The position numbers and the translations under genes were made by a program. A DNA stretch of 64,000 nucleotides. Origin: Adiantum capillus-veneris (Eukaryota; Streptophyta; Polypodiopsida; Polypodiales; Pteridaceae). The stretch lies in contig CM043963.1 of the NCBI GenBank assembly GCA_014529385.2, positions 65,063,469 to 65,127,468 on the forward strand, given 5' to 3'. Position 1 is the stretch's first letter; each line of letters begins with the position of its first letter. The notes beneath the pieces are model-generated. The model was not told where the DNA came from. It made no database searches and saw only the letters and a program-made list of their open reading frames with translations. Below are positions 44,156 through 55,882 of the stretch, piece after piece.

Positions 44156-45289
44156 GTGTATAAAATCACACACATACTCGCAAATACAAGGCATACATAC
44201 ATAGGGTTCCCTACTTAGCTCTTTGTATGGAGATCCGGTACTGCACGCTGGTATGCATCGTATTTATTGTCTCTATTACAAAGTGACAGCCTGCTATGAT
44301 TGTTGTGAATATCTTGTGGCTAAAGAATGTTTGTGGGTAAGAGCTTTGATACTGTGTGCTATGATATTGTGGATCTTGAAAGTTGCATGCTTACTGCTTC
44401 TTCAGATGCTTTTTCTAAACCAATAAAATGAACAGGAATTCAAAAGTTATGCAAGGTTGTGAAATGAAGGGACCTTTTGAAAAACTAAAAACAATAAGAT
44501 TTCAATGCTTCACATGAGAAGATTTGAGTCCAATCAGCTTAGGAAATAATAAACACCAAATGTATGCTTATAACTCTCTTCTTCTTTAAGGCTTGTTCTA
44601 AAAAGTGAAAACAAAGGCTTAGTGTTATCACATCGACAAATTGTGAAATTCACCTCTAAATTTCAAATTGAAGGTGTAGGGAATGGTTCTTGGGAGGGCC
44701 ATTCTGCAGGTCAGGCGATCGGCAGCAGCCGGGAGCCTATCGCATAATGGGCCAACCATGGTCCATAGTTGTTGGGAGTTTGCCACGGCAGCATCTGTGA
44801 TTAAAAAAAATCATGTAGAGTCGACACGTCAGTGCACATAATATGGGGGCTACATTTCCACCCTATTGATAGTGACGGTTGACTTGTCATGGATGGTGGT
44901 TGTGTCAGAATAAGACGACCAGCCTTGTGACGATTATGTCACCTTTTATGACTCTGTTCTGTTGGGACGCTGTGGAAGAGCATCGCCCGCAAATTCAAGC
45001 CGCCGTGTCTTCCAGCCGCATGGTATGTTCCACATTAGTCCATATAGGTGACACATCTCAAGAATATTTTTGGATTCAGGCAACAATATTTCCTCCATTA
45101 GTGAATAGTTAGTTCAAGAATTAGGTTCACACACATCCACAACACCCCCCATCAAGGTTTTGTTTGGCGATAACCAAAGGTCTACCACTCACATTCACAA
45201 GCCCATTGTACTTTCTTTCTAGCTCATCAACAGTTAAATAATTCCTTTTATGTTTTACCCAAGCAACTGTTTCCCATGACTCTAGGCTG
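43121..45289. other. No gene recognised
   Basis: Only the compound CT/CA microsatellite at 44069-44152 and short motif-free frames were seen (for example 43776-43988). Confidence 0.6.
44069..44152. repeat. (CT)n(CA)n compound microsatellite
   Basis: About 31 bp of CT followed by about 53 bp of CA. Confidence 0.97.
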
Positions 45290-46619
45290 CGATTGGTTTG
45301 TAAAAGCCACGGCTCACTTACAATTCGACTTACAACAATTGGTTTTACCCAACTCTCTACCAATACCGATGTTTATGTGTTCACAACAAAACCCCGCTGT
45401 CGTACACATACAATGCACTTTGGGAAAACTCACACCCGTTTGCATGATGTACACAGTCTTACACAAATTCTCAAAATTGTTTCAACCAACCCTTCAAACC
45501 TCACAGACAAACTTTCCTACACATCATGTAATAAACACAGGGGATGCTCCTCCTATCCTCATGGCAACCCAACGAAGGTCTCCTTTTTAGAAGGAGAGGA
45601 TTGATCAAGCAGTCCAAGATATGTTGAAGAAGGGCATCATCATTCCTTCTAGTAGTGACTGGGTGTCTGAGCCTCGTTTGGTACGCAAGGAGGACGGTAC
45701 TCATCGTTTTTTAATCGATTTCTGACCACTCAATAAGGTGGCTATCCATTGTCAATGAACCATTCGAGCTCGTAGGTTGGGATTTAATGGGCCCATTTCC
45801 CATGTCTACTACAGGTAACCGGCATATACTCGTCATCACGGAGTATTTGACTCGGTGGTGTGAAGAAATTGCACTACCAAACACCACCGCATCGACAGTG
45901 GCAGCCGCACTGCTACAAAAGCTTGTATTCAACCATGGGTGCCCTTTATAGCTCCTATCCAACCAAGGGACCCAATTTAAAGGTGAGGTTCTTCAAGTCT
46001 TAACCAAAAGTTTAGGAGTCACACAGCTATTGACTTCCCCTTATCACCCGCAAACAAATGGGATGAGTGGTTAAATCCGACAATCAAACTGGTAATAGCT
46101 GTATTTGTAGACCCCTTACACCAAAATTGAGATCAAGTGCTTCCATTTGCTGTGCATGCGTGTAACAGATCAGTACACGCATCTACAAAAGTTAGTCCCT
46201 TTCGAGCTTTCTATGGTCGTGATCCTCGTCTTTCACCTGACCTCCAGACTCTTCACCTTTAACCAACAAAAGCTAAGGCAGCTGACTGGTTACTTTATCT
46301 CCAATGACGACAACCTCTCCTCCGCCAGGCTCTTCATAAAAATCTTCATGTTGCTCAGCAAAGGCAAAGGCAGAAGCACAATAACGATGAACCCCGCCAT
46401 CAAGTGGAATACGCAAAGAACGATCTAGTCATGCTGTACTTCCCTTTGCGACACAAAGGCCTAAGGGAATATCTCCTTCATCGATGGGTTGGCCCGTACA
46501 AAGTCCTCCAGCCCATTGCACAAACACATATATCGTCTGCAACGATTGTCCAATCAGTCCATCACCATAGCACGTGTAACAAGGATAAAGCCATGCACAA
46601 CAACCGAGTAATGGCTTGA
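45290..46619 (+). pseudogene. Gypsy relic: early RT joined to integrase
   Basis: 45430-45755 carries the region before and at the start of RT (FPTHHVINTGDAPPI, DMLKKGIIIPSSSDWVSEPRL, VRKEDGTHRFLIDF). At about 45755 the text jumps to the integrase core (FELVGWDLMGPFPMSTTGNR-like words, in a shifted frame), so the rest of RT and RNase H are missing. The second catalytic Asp is Asn (LSNQGTQF, codon 45961-45963). The tail (VEYAKNDLVMLYFPLR, HRWVGPYKVLQPI) is the usual integrase end. No LTRs found. Confidence 0.85.
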
Positions 46620-47171
46620 GACCGATGAGTATCAATCTTCATCAGATCAGAATCATGATTTGGAGATGAATCGCTTCATTTAAAAAAAAAAAAAAAAAAC
46701 TTGGTGAGTCCAAGGTTCTTTTTACAATATTTGAACGTAGAAGCCACTACGTGGCACTATATTTTTAATTTTTTTTTTACAAAAAACATTGCTGCCATGA
46801 AAAGCTCTAAATAAAACAAACTCCTACCACATGAATAAAATTTAAAAAAAGCACTCTGCATTGCTCAATTGCTCTCAAAAGCAATGCGAATATCTTCTCC
46901 ACAAGCAGTTCACAGGTAGCTCGGAGTGTCTGCACGTCTGTCTCTGGCCACTCTTTGCTGAGAGAGAGAGAGAGAGACAGAGAGAGAGAGAGATCAGAGA
47001 GTAGGCTATGTCATTGTTTACTCCATCGGTACATTGAAATCGGCCTACTTTTGCAGCGAATCCTCAATACCTAATTACAAGTCTACCTGCGCCTTCCCCA
47101 CTTAGCGGTCATAGCAGCTTTGTGGCCAACTGAACAGTATGTCCAACTTCAACTAACTTACTCAGCTCGTT

Positions 47172-47209
<38 letters not shown>

Positions 47210-49478
47210 GGGGCAGCAACCTCTATCAAGTTGGACTTACTTGACCTTGGCCTTTCAACGATCATGACGAATGACCTCCAGCAACCCAGTGGCGTAAGTG
47301 CCTGGAGCGGCGAACAGTTGCGTCATCAAAAGAACGTGTTGTTCTGCAAGTAAAAGATTGATGACGTCGGACTGAAAGTTTTAAAGTACTGGAAACCAAT
47401 ATTGTCTGTTTTGACAAGGTGTTAGCAGCAGCAAGCCGGGCCTTCCAAACCTTGGCTATATTTCATAGATCATCAAGCTGGAGGGTACTTCGGAAGCTTG
47501 CCGACGTCATGAGCACTCTCAAAGAAAACCTTTCCAAAAAAAAAAAAAGACCTTAACATTAGTTTGGTACCAAAACAAGACACTTGAAGTGTCATTTTTT
47601 AACAAATTTAAATTAAATGCTACTTGCAGTAGACGGTTTATTTAAGAAAACCCTCTTGATATGCTTAAATATGCTAGCTAGAGGGTCTTTTAAAAATATA
47701 ACCTTGTATTTTAGAGTCTATCATGATCAAGAACTATACTCATCAAGTTGACCCTCGTAAGACAGCGATTGACGCTTTGAAGAAATCGCCTTTATAAGCT
47801 CAAAAAAAAAATGAAGCGACCTTGTGGAAAATTTTAGGTGACTCTTTCACAATTTTGCTATAGATAATTGAAAGTTTCATGTGCAAAAAAATTGACTTTG
47901 AAGTATATAAAATAATGGAAAGTTCCATGTGTTTGATATGGTTATTTCAAACATATCATCGTATACATAGAAAAATATGTTTATGATGTATTTGTGAGTT
48001 TTAGAAAGTGATACATTGCTTGCCCTTTCCATTAAGCACTCAAGGTGACAAGTAGAAGGGTTTTGGTATGCAACAATTATTGGATCATTTCAAATATTCA
48101 AAACTGCATAAGAGAAAACTTTCATATTTTCATTCTTGAGACATAAGCATTCAAAACCTCAAATAATATCAAACTTTCCATGTAGATCAACTAAATGTAT
48201 CAAAGTACGTGGTACATACACAATTGGGGTGCCTTAAACCTTGGTTTCAATGTTATTATGGAGAACTCAAAATTTTCAAAAGTTTTTGCACGATAAAAAA
48301 TTCAAGATAGAGTTCAAGCAACGAGATTTAATTGAGTTAGGGAGCCCAAAAAATACGTAGTTTCTTGGTTCAAACATATAAAGTCATTTGTAGTCGTCAA
48401 ATTGCACTAGAATAGTACCAATTTCATGAGGGGAGCTTTGGAAGACCAAAATTATGCTGTTATTCAACAGGTGCTCAAGTATGAAATTATGTCTATAGCT
48501 TACATGTGACTTGAAAACTTATCTTTTGAAGTGCATTCCATTGTTTTGTAACACTAAGTGCTAACACTTGGCTTTTATAAACATCAAAAAGGCCATCTCT
48601 ACAAAAAGATATAATAATTTTATGATCTTTTTGGTAAAACAGCTTGAAATTTTACTAAAATTTATGTCTTAGAACTTACCAGAATTCTCTCCATACCAAT
48701 TTTATTTTGATATGGAGAAAAATCCAGTGTTTTCTTTCCCTCATAACCAATCTAGGTAGAAGCAAGGTGTAAAAAACTTCTTTCTACCTTGACAAATAAA
48801 TTGCCAAAACTTGGTAGAAAAACAGGACACTTTAGTGTCTCAGGACACTAAAGTGTCCAATTACAGAACTAGTGTTAAGAGGTAGCGGCAGGTGGATTCG
48901 TGCAGGTGTAGATCCGCCTGTGGACGCAATGCAATGGAGGTTAAATGACGGAGGCTTACGAGTAGCTTTGGGGGTGGTTTGGATGGGCGAAGAGGCAAAG
49001 GACAAGGAGATCACGTGTAGCAGGGGCAAGAGGTGGAACCAGCGCTAGGAGACGGAGCCGCAAGGGTGAAAGCAAGAGGCGGGTTGGAGGGAGCGTGAAT
49101 AGGTGGATGTTGGAGGCAAGCCTGCGGGTCTCGACAGAGAGTGGAGGTCGTGGTTGAAGAGGTTTCACAAGTAAGAGAGACGATGTAGGCCAGTTCAGTT
49201 TGGGCAGATGGGTGTGCGCAACCAAGCGTGAGATGGGCTCGAGCAGAGGCGAACATTCGGAGAGGAGAAGAAAGGTTCACGAAAAATAAAACCTTATCTT
49301 AAGCGTTACAGTCAATGCACTCAAAGAAGGCTAAACTATTGTCCAGTGAATATAGTGCCTTCCGCTATGGGGACGCCGACCTAGAGATGCCCATTATCAT
49401 GTGCAGTTGGGAAGCACGATACATAATGCGGGTTAGTCAACAAGGAGGCAGGAAGACATAATTGCTGATGGAAGTGGC

Positions 49479-49527
<49 letters not shown>

Positions 49528-49550
49528 CTTAGAGGATATAAAACATAAAG
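46620..49550. other. Non-coding stretch, no gene recognised
   Basis: Holds an A-run after the gypsy relic (about 46681-46699), GA and CT arrays (46961-46993, 47177-47204, 49481-49524), AT-rich sequence, and a short inverted repeat at 48825-48858. Proline-rich minus-strand frames at 48832-49280 overlap in several phases and lack motifs. Confidence 0.6.
48825..48858. repeat. Short perfect-stem inverted repeat
   Basis: GGACACTTTAGTGTC and, two to three bases on, GGACACTAAAGTGTCC form a 15-bp stem with a tiny loop. Each half is itself almost palindromic. Confidence 0.85.
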
Positions 49551-49946
49551 TTACATCTTCGTGTTTTGTGTACGGCAGGGAGGACATATATTCACAACAC
49601 TACATGTTTCAACTGCACAAGCGCGACTCCAGCTTGACAACACTACAAGGTCCGTTATCTGCATCCAATTTTCCATGTGCATGTGTTTGCTTGGCGTAGC
49701 ACATAAACGCTACGGGTCAGGGCACGGCTTCCATTTCTTATAATTTTTTGGAGAGACCTCAGTGCCAGCTCTCCACCATACTTTTGTATGGCACCTCTGT
49801 ATGACGTGCATCATATACTTTGCACTTTCAGTTTGTGACGTTTCATTGGAAGATGATATGTTTAACTATTCACATTGATTTTTTGTAGCTTGACTCAAAT
49901 ATCGGCTTGTAGATTGGACAATCGAAAAGCAGCAGTATAACATTGC

Positions 49947-50434
49947 AGGTTAGTAAAGCACCTCATTTATTGTTGCAATTCATTCATGCTTTATCTTTTT
50001 GCTTGTTTTAGAATTTTCCGCATTACTACCTTTGCTTCGGTTTATTTGGATCTTGGTTTCAGAACTATACAGTCGATGTAGATCAGCATCTGCACATGTT
50101 AGTTACACACACAACTCTTTGCATACGGTTGCTAACCAATGCATGTGAAGTATTAGAGTAGTGAATACACAAGTAGTGAATGCACGTTATAGGTCAGTAA
50201 AGCACCTCATTTATTGTTGCAATTCATTCATGCTTTATCTTTTTGCTTGTTTTAGAATTTTTCGCATAACTTCCTTTGCTTCGGTTTATTTGGATCTTGG
50301 TTTCAGAACTATACACTCGATGTAGATCAGCATATGCACATGTTAGTTACACACGCAACTCTTTGCATACGATTGCTAACCAATGCATGCGATGTATTAC
50401 AGTAGTGAATACACAAGTAGTGAATGCACGTTGT
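49947..50434. repeat. 244-bp tandem duplication
   Basis: Copies at 49947-50190 and 50191-50434 differ at only a handful of positions by eye (for example CCGCATTACTACC against TCGCATAACTTCC). No coding content recognised. Confidence 0.92.
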
Positions 50435-50734
50435 GTATCGCAGTCATAAATTGACCTTGTGCATCTTAACTTTAGCTCCAAATAATTGATACTATACTAC
50501 GTGTCTAAATAATTGATGCCGCACTATATATGTCCTCTTTTCTCCCGTACTAGGTGTCAATATGAAGTTCTCAAGACCTATACAATTATAGTCCAAGCAA
50601 CAATAAACTAGGGATCAAAGTGCAGCCAACTTGAAACTAGCTTATCGTCCATATGCTAAGTCATGGTTTGAAATTACTGCATTGTATAAAGATTAGAGCA
50701 TGCAATGTAACATCTTTGCTCACAATCTAGAAAT

Positions 50735-51545
50735 ATGTTCCTCCTGCTCGACGGCATACCTCACATATATAACGATAAACGAGGTCGACAAACAAATGAA
50801 ATAGACACTCTTGCTGCTCTCACTTCTGTATTATTGTTGGGTGCTTTGCCATCAGAGCGGCAACAACAAGACTTAACAGCATTGCACCTACAATCCATTA
50901 CCAGTTCAAGATACCAGCAACGAATCAACAGAATCCCCTCTCTATTCATGAGACCAGTGAGTGATATTTGGACATAAAAGAGGCAGATATTATAATTATA
51001 GACGAGCTATCCACCGGCCCAACTACTTTTGCCCTTATCGTAAGACAAAATGTCAGCGTAACAAGCAGTACATTGACAGATCCCTTCAACAACAAATGTG
51101 TTCTCTTGCTTGGTGATCTTGCTCAGCTACCCCCAGTTTGTAGTCATGCACGGGAGCTTTGTAACACATGCCATAGTCCAGTGGCCACTTGTGCAACTTT
51201 ATACAAGATGCCATGCTTTGTAAGACATGTAATGAACCCTGAATTTCTTCAGTTCTTGACCATTATTTGTGAAAGAAAACCAGCCGTAGTGAGATCAATT
51301 GTACCTTGGGTGCATGTATTATAGATGAATCAAACTAACATTACAAAATTTGAAATGAAGATGAACATGGGTAACATAAATGTCCTTCAGTAGTGGCTCC
51401 TAGACCATAAGTTCAATGAACTGGATTCGATCGCAATTGGCATGCGTTGCATGATCACTAAAAACAGCAACTCGACAATTAGTGCGGCAAACGGTGCAAC
51501 ATACATTGTCGATGCCATAACACAAAACACAAAACACAAAACGTG
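50735..51545 (+). pseudogene. PIF1-like helicase fragment
   Basis: PIF1-family helicases unwind DNA with ATP. Visible motifs: a Walker B-like box ADIIIIDELS (about 50987), then NKCVLLLGDLAQLPPVCSHA with the family's GDxxQLPPV, a cysteine-rich spot LCNTCHSP, PEFLQFLTIICERKP, and in another frame IGMRCMITKNSNSTISAANGA, matching the late helicase motif around R-x-M-(L/I)-T-K-N and NGA. The Walker A part is not seen. Frames are interrupted. It may derive from a Helitron helicase or from a host-type PIF1 gene; the Rep domain needed for a Helitron call is absent. Confidence 0.75.
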
Positions 51546-52099
51546 AAGTTACATGTATCACTGTTCTCATTCATTGTACCGGGAATAACTACAAAACAAG
51601 AATGGTAAAACACAAATAACAACAAAAGAAGAAAGACAAAATACACTCAACATTCACCTTTAAAAATGTGAGCCAACGTTCTGTGCTGCCAAACCATTCG
51701 ATGAAAAATTCACCAATAGAGAAAACATTCATCAGTAGACATAGTAGTACAACCTCGCTTGGATATAATCTCAACTGTAACCATCCCTATAAACTCTAAT
51801 AATTGACGCACTTAACTTTGTCTCCTCCCATAAACATCATAGCATTTTTCAAATGTATATCCCTTTCATGCAGCGCCGCCCTTGCCGCGCCGCCCTTGCC
51901 TAATTAGTCATGCTCTTGTTTGCTTCAATGCTAGATGCTAAATGCCAATGAGCATATGTCCTGTTATATTCTATAGATGTTATATAGCAAGGCCCACCAA
52001 GCAAGACTAGTTAGAAATAATTGTCTTTTTTTGGAAGGTAATTTGTGACAAATTACATGCTAAGCACTCAAAAACGGATCTCCATTTTCAAAAAAGAAT
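51546..52099. other. No gene recognised
   Basis: AT-rich sequence between the helicase relic and the LINE. Nothing identified. Confidence 0.6.
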
Positions 52100-52339
52100 A
52101 AAGATAAGGGAATCGTGAACAATCGAACTAAAATAGATACAAGGGTACTTTGGGAATTTTTGAAATATGAGGGGTATTTTGGGAATTTTCTAAAATTGGA
52201 GGGGTATTTTCGTAATCCCCCCCCCCCCGCCGTGCCTCCCCCTCCTCCCCGTGTTGTGGTTATTAATCGCCTTGTTTGGTTTCCCCCCCTCCTTGTGCAT
52301 CCCAACCTTTACTTCTCTCCCACCTTAGCTTTGCTAGCC

Positions 52340-53720
52340 ATGGAGGTAGAAGGCTTGCCTATGGATGAGGAAATAAATAAATTCTCGCAAATGCTTGCAA
52401 CAAAAAAAACGGCAATGGAAGAGGGAGACGTACTAATGGACGGAGGTGATAGCGCGACTCACCTCGTTTACGCGTTAATTTGCGACCATCACAAAAAACC
52501 GCTAGAACAGGTGATGTTCTTTCAAGGGGTCTGGGGGATGATAAAACATCGGAGATAGGGAAGACTCACTTTAAAAATGACAATGAAAAAATGGCCAAAC
52601 ACTTGTCTGCTGCGAAAGGCTCTAAGTTTCAGGTGAAGATTCTGAAGGCAGGCGTGCCTCAGGAAATAATTTTTGCTAATGGAAGCAAAGAGAGAGGCTG
52701 TATCTTAACTCTCAAACAAGGCATTTAATTCACAAGCATACTCAAGGGTCCTCACTCCAAGGATGCTGCGAAAGGCACATCTCTTGAGCCATCAAGTGAT
52801 GGGGGACATGCTAAACTGAAGAACGACAAGGTTTGGCTCGAACAGGAGATGAAGGAGGTTAATAGACAGTTGGAGATAGGTCAAACGGCTTCAAAAGATC
52901 TACCTCTCAGGTCGAATGCAGTGGGGTATCAGAAGAAGGGCTGGCGGATCGGGCTTAGTGCTATGAAGAAATCTCTTCCCGAGTAGGTTGAGGTCTCAAA
53001 GGCAATCACTGCCACGATTCCACCAGCACTTATCAAGAAACAACTAGCTTTGCAAGCTAAGCTTACGCTATTGTTGGATTCAATGGAAAAGTCCCGAATA
53101 GATTCGAGCTGATCGAATGGATTTAGGGCCCTCAAATTCTTGCGCATGGGGGAAAATAAAAAACACTACTTACCTCTCCAAGGGATTTTGCTTAGTCAGA
53201 TTCAAAGACGACACAGATGTCTCAAAAATCCTTGATAAAGGGCCTCTTAGTTTTAAGAGGACAAATGGTTGTGTGGTAGCGTGGGAGCCAACTTTTGACT
53301 CGCGTGAGTCTCTCCAAGGGATTCGTCCTATTTGGGTTGAGTTTGTGGGTTTGCCTAGTTGGCTCTGGGATAACATCGTGTTTCTTTCCAGCCAACTGTG
53401 AACCCCTTTGTTTATTCCTAACAAGAGGGTCTAGGAAAGACCTCCAAACGGGTTTGCATAGGCTGGAATGTTTCTAGGATTCCACCTAAGAGCATGGTGA
53501 TCAATGTTGGCGCAGGGCTCATAACCAGTCCTCTCAATTTTGGAACCTACTTTGGAGCTTGCTTTGAGTGCAAAAAATTTGGCCAATTTGCCAAGATTGT
53601 CCCATGAAGGGTAAAGAAAGGACCAATCCTAAAGAGTCCAATTTAGGGGTTGGCAGAGAAGTAGCTGTGGAAGAGAGTGAGAAACAGGCAAAGACAAATG
53701 AAGAGTTCAACAACATGGGA
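52340..53720 (+). pseudogene. LINE ORF1 with DUF4283-like domain and zinc knuckle
   Basis: ORF1 proteins bind the element RNA. The start MEVEGLPMDEEINKFSQML fits plant L1 ORF1. The DUF4283-like domain is clear at 53117-53401 (LSKGFCLVRFKDDTDVSKIL, GPLSFKRTNGCVVAWEP, IRPIWVEFVGLPSWLW). A CCHC knuckle begins CFECKKFGQFAK, with Gln at the His position, and then a one-base loss shifts the frame before the last Cys. At least four frame breaks or stops. Confidence 0.85.
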
Positions 53721-54163
53721 GGAAAAAGAGGCCATGATTTGTGACAACGAAGATATGAAAATGAAGGAGAAAATGGTGGAGAAGCAGAGTATCACACCAC
53801 AAATCCTCGGGTGTCCAAGCAATGGAAATATTTTTTGTCTTTCCTTCTTCTACAATTAAACCTCTAACAGTTACAACTATGTTGGCCGTTCAAGTCCGAG
53901 GGCTGAAGAGGGTCAAGAGGGTGAAGGTAGTGGCAAGAGAATCCACGTCACGAGAAGCTACTGGTGCCTTGTAAGGGAAATGAACCTTTCCACCCCTAGT
54001 TCCACTAAAAAGAGGAACCTCTTGCATCCCTCTCCACAGCCCCTTTGAAGTGCTTTTGGATTAAAAAAACCCTACACTCTTTAAACCCCCCAGATTCTCC
54101 TGGGCCCGAAACTATGGAGACTGAACAAACATCGGATATAGAGGAGTTCGTCCCTCTCTCCCC

Positions 54164-55569
54164 ATGAAACCCACACTACAAATGATTTTCTGGAATGTGA
54201 AGGGCATAAGAATGAAAGCGAAGCAGGAAAAGCTTTGGCAATGCATGAGGAGGAGAAAATATATTTATATGTTAGTGTATACAGGAACACCACCTTGATG
54301 CCTCATTTTCACGAAAACAAATGCTTGGGGATTGCGTTCTTTTACGACACTACTCTTGATGGTTTCAGTGGAGTAATGACAGGAGTTCATTGGGATCTAA
54401 AGCCAAAAGTTGTTTTTTAGCACCCATCGAGGCGAGCTCTGGCAGTGTCTATTAAGGTTCAAAACAACTTTCTCACTATTGTTAACATATACGCCTCTAA
54501 TGATTCCAAAGGAAGGATGTTATGGAATAACCTCTCATAATTGCAAATAGAAGGGGAGACTTTAATATGGTGTGTTCCAGACAAGATAGGCAGGGGCCCT
54601 CAAGCATTCTTGTAGGGAGCAAGCGTAAAAAATGGATTTCCCTAGAGGATAAATGAGCTCTGGTTTTCACATCTGGAAGACGGCCCCCTGGAAGGATGAG
54701 GCAGGATTCACTTTCCACAGCCTTTATTCCTCCCAGTTTGCCTCCAGACTTGACAGGCTATACTTCTCTCACAGTGGCAAGTGGGTGCCTTCTTCATTGC
54801 TTATGCAAGTCGTAGTGAATGAGAGTCTCAGATTATTTTCCTCTCCTAAGAACCTTGGTATTCTCTTCAAAGAATTGTTGCAGCCATAGGGTGCCAAGAA
54901 ATTACTTATCACCTACCCTACTCTATTAAAAAATGCTCACTTTAAGGCTTTGGTGTCTTGGGCTGCGGAAGAGCTGAGCCAGGACATCATCAAGGAAAGG
55001 TCTGACTCATGGAAAAGATATAGTAAAAAAATCCAAACAACAATCAAGAGAGTTGGACCTAAGCTCAAAAAGGCTAATAACCATACAATTTCAACCTACA
55101 AATCCAAATTTGAAGAGCTAGGCCAAAAGAAAACACAGGGCAAGGCTTATGACGAAGACCACATGAAATGGTTGAAGATCAAGCAAACCTTGCATAAAAA
55201 GGAATTAGAGGCTATTAATCTCCTTAGGCTTTAGGCAGGCTTTAGGCGAAGGAGAGGTGCATTAAGACTAAGGAGGCCAACAAAAACACACTACATAGAA
55301 CAATCAAGCTAAGAAAGCGGCAAGCTACCATCTCCTCCTTGATTGACAATCAAGGAGTGCAAAATTTCTACAACCTTGATAAGATGGGCAAAGTGATACT
55401 TGATCATCTTAGCCAAATCATTGGAAAGGAGGATTCTCCCTCACCCATAATCAGTGAATCTATGGCCAAGATTTTCACAGCCACCCCCACATTAGTCGAC
55501 TCAGATGATTACATATATACACAAGAAGTTTTGAACAAATTCTCACAATATTTCCTACATTGTGACTAA
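54164..55569 (+). pseudogene. LINE ORF2, endonuclease and pre-RT region
   Basis: ORF2 begins MKPTLQMIFWNVKGIRMK, the start of an APE-type endonuclease that nicks the target site. VNIYASND and GDFNMVCSRQDRQG are further endonuclease motifs. The late SDH motif reads SDY (Tyr codon 54834-54836). After it come the lysine-rich linker (about 54950-55235) and the pre-RT segment (LIDNQGVQNFYNLDKMG, VLNKFSQYFLH). Frame breaks at about 54250, 54420, 54650, 54890 and 55235. Confidence 0.85.
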
Positions 55570-55577
55570 TTACCTCA

Positions 55578-55715
55578 ACATCATGAGCTTCTGTGAGGGA
55601 GGCGCCGCATACCTAGCTAGGTGCGATTGGGGGTAGGGGACCGCCGGCCCGGCCACCTAACCCCAATCGTACCTAGCTATGTATGCGGCGCCTCCCTCAC
55701 AGAAGCTCATGATGT
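55578..55715. repeat. 138-bp hairpin with 55-bp arms at the LINE break
   Basis: Arms 55578-55632 and 55661-55715 are reverse complements with two mismatches; the loop is 28 nt and very GC-rich (CCGCCGGCCCGGCC). It starts eight bases after the LINE stop codon. The arms are more GC-rich than the surroundings. Confidence 0.95.
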
Positions 55716-55829
55716 CATGCATTGTATGAAAAACACTGAAAAAGACTCCGTTTTCCTACATGAGAATATTTCTAATTCTTCTTGTGATATGGTCTACATT
55801 GAAATATCGGCACTACCTTTCAATCTGGT

Positions 55830-55831
<2 letters not shown>

Positions 55832-55880
<49 letters not shown>
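55832..55880. repeat. (GA)n microsatellite
   Basis: About 49 bp of GA, shortly after the hairpin. Confidence 0.97.

Positions 55881-55882
<2 letters not shown>

Larger units (their letters stand above)
52100..55569 (+). mobile_element. L1-type LINE, 5' end present, RT missing
   Basis: A short 5' region with repeated GGGTATTTT(G/C)G..A motifs and a C12 run leads to ORF1 (52340) and ORF2 (54164). ORF2 stops at 55569, about where the RT domain should begin. Losing the 3' part is unusual, since LINE copies are normally cut at the 5' end. Confidence 0.85.

Noticed and set aside
48832-49280. Proline/serine-rich minus-strand protein
   Set aside because: Frames overlap in different phases with the same bias; no start context or homology.
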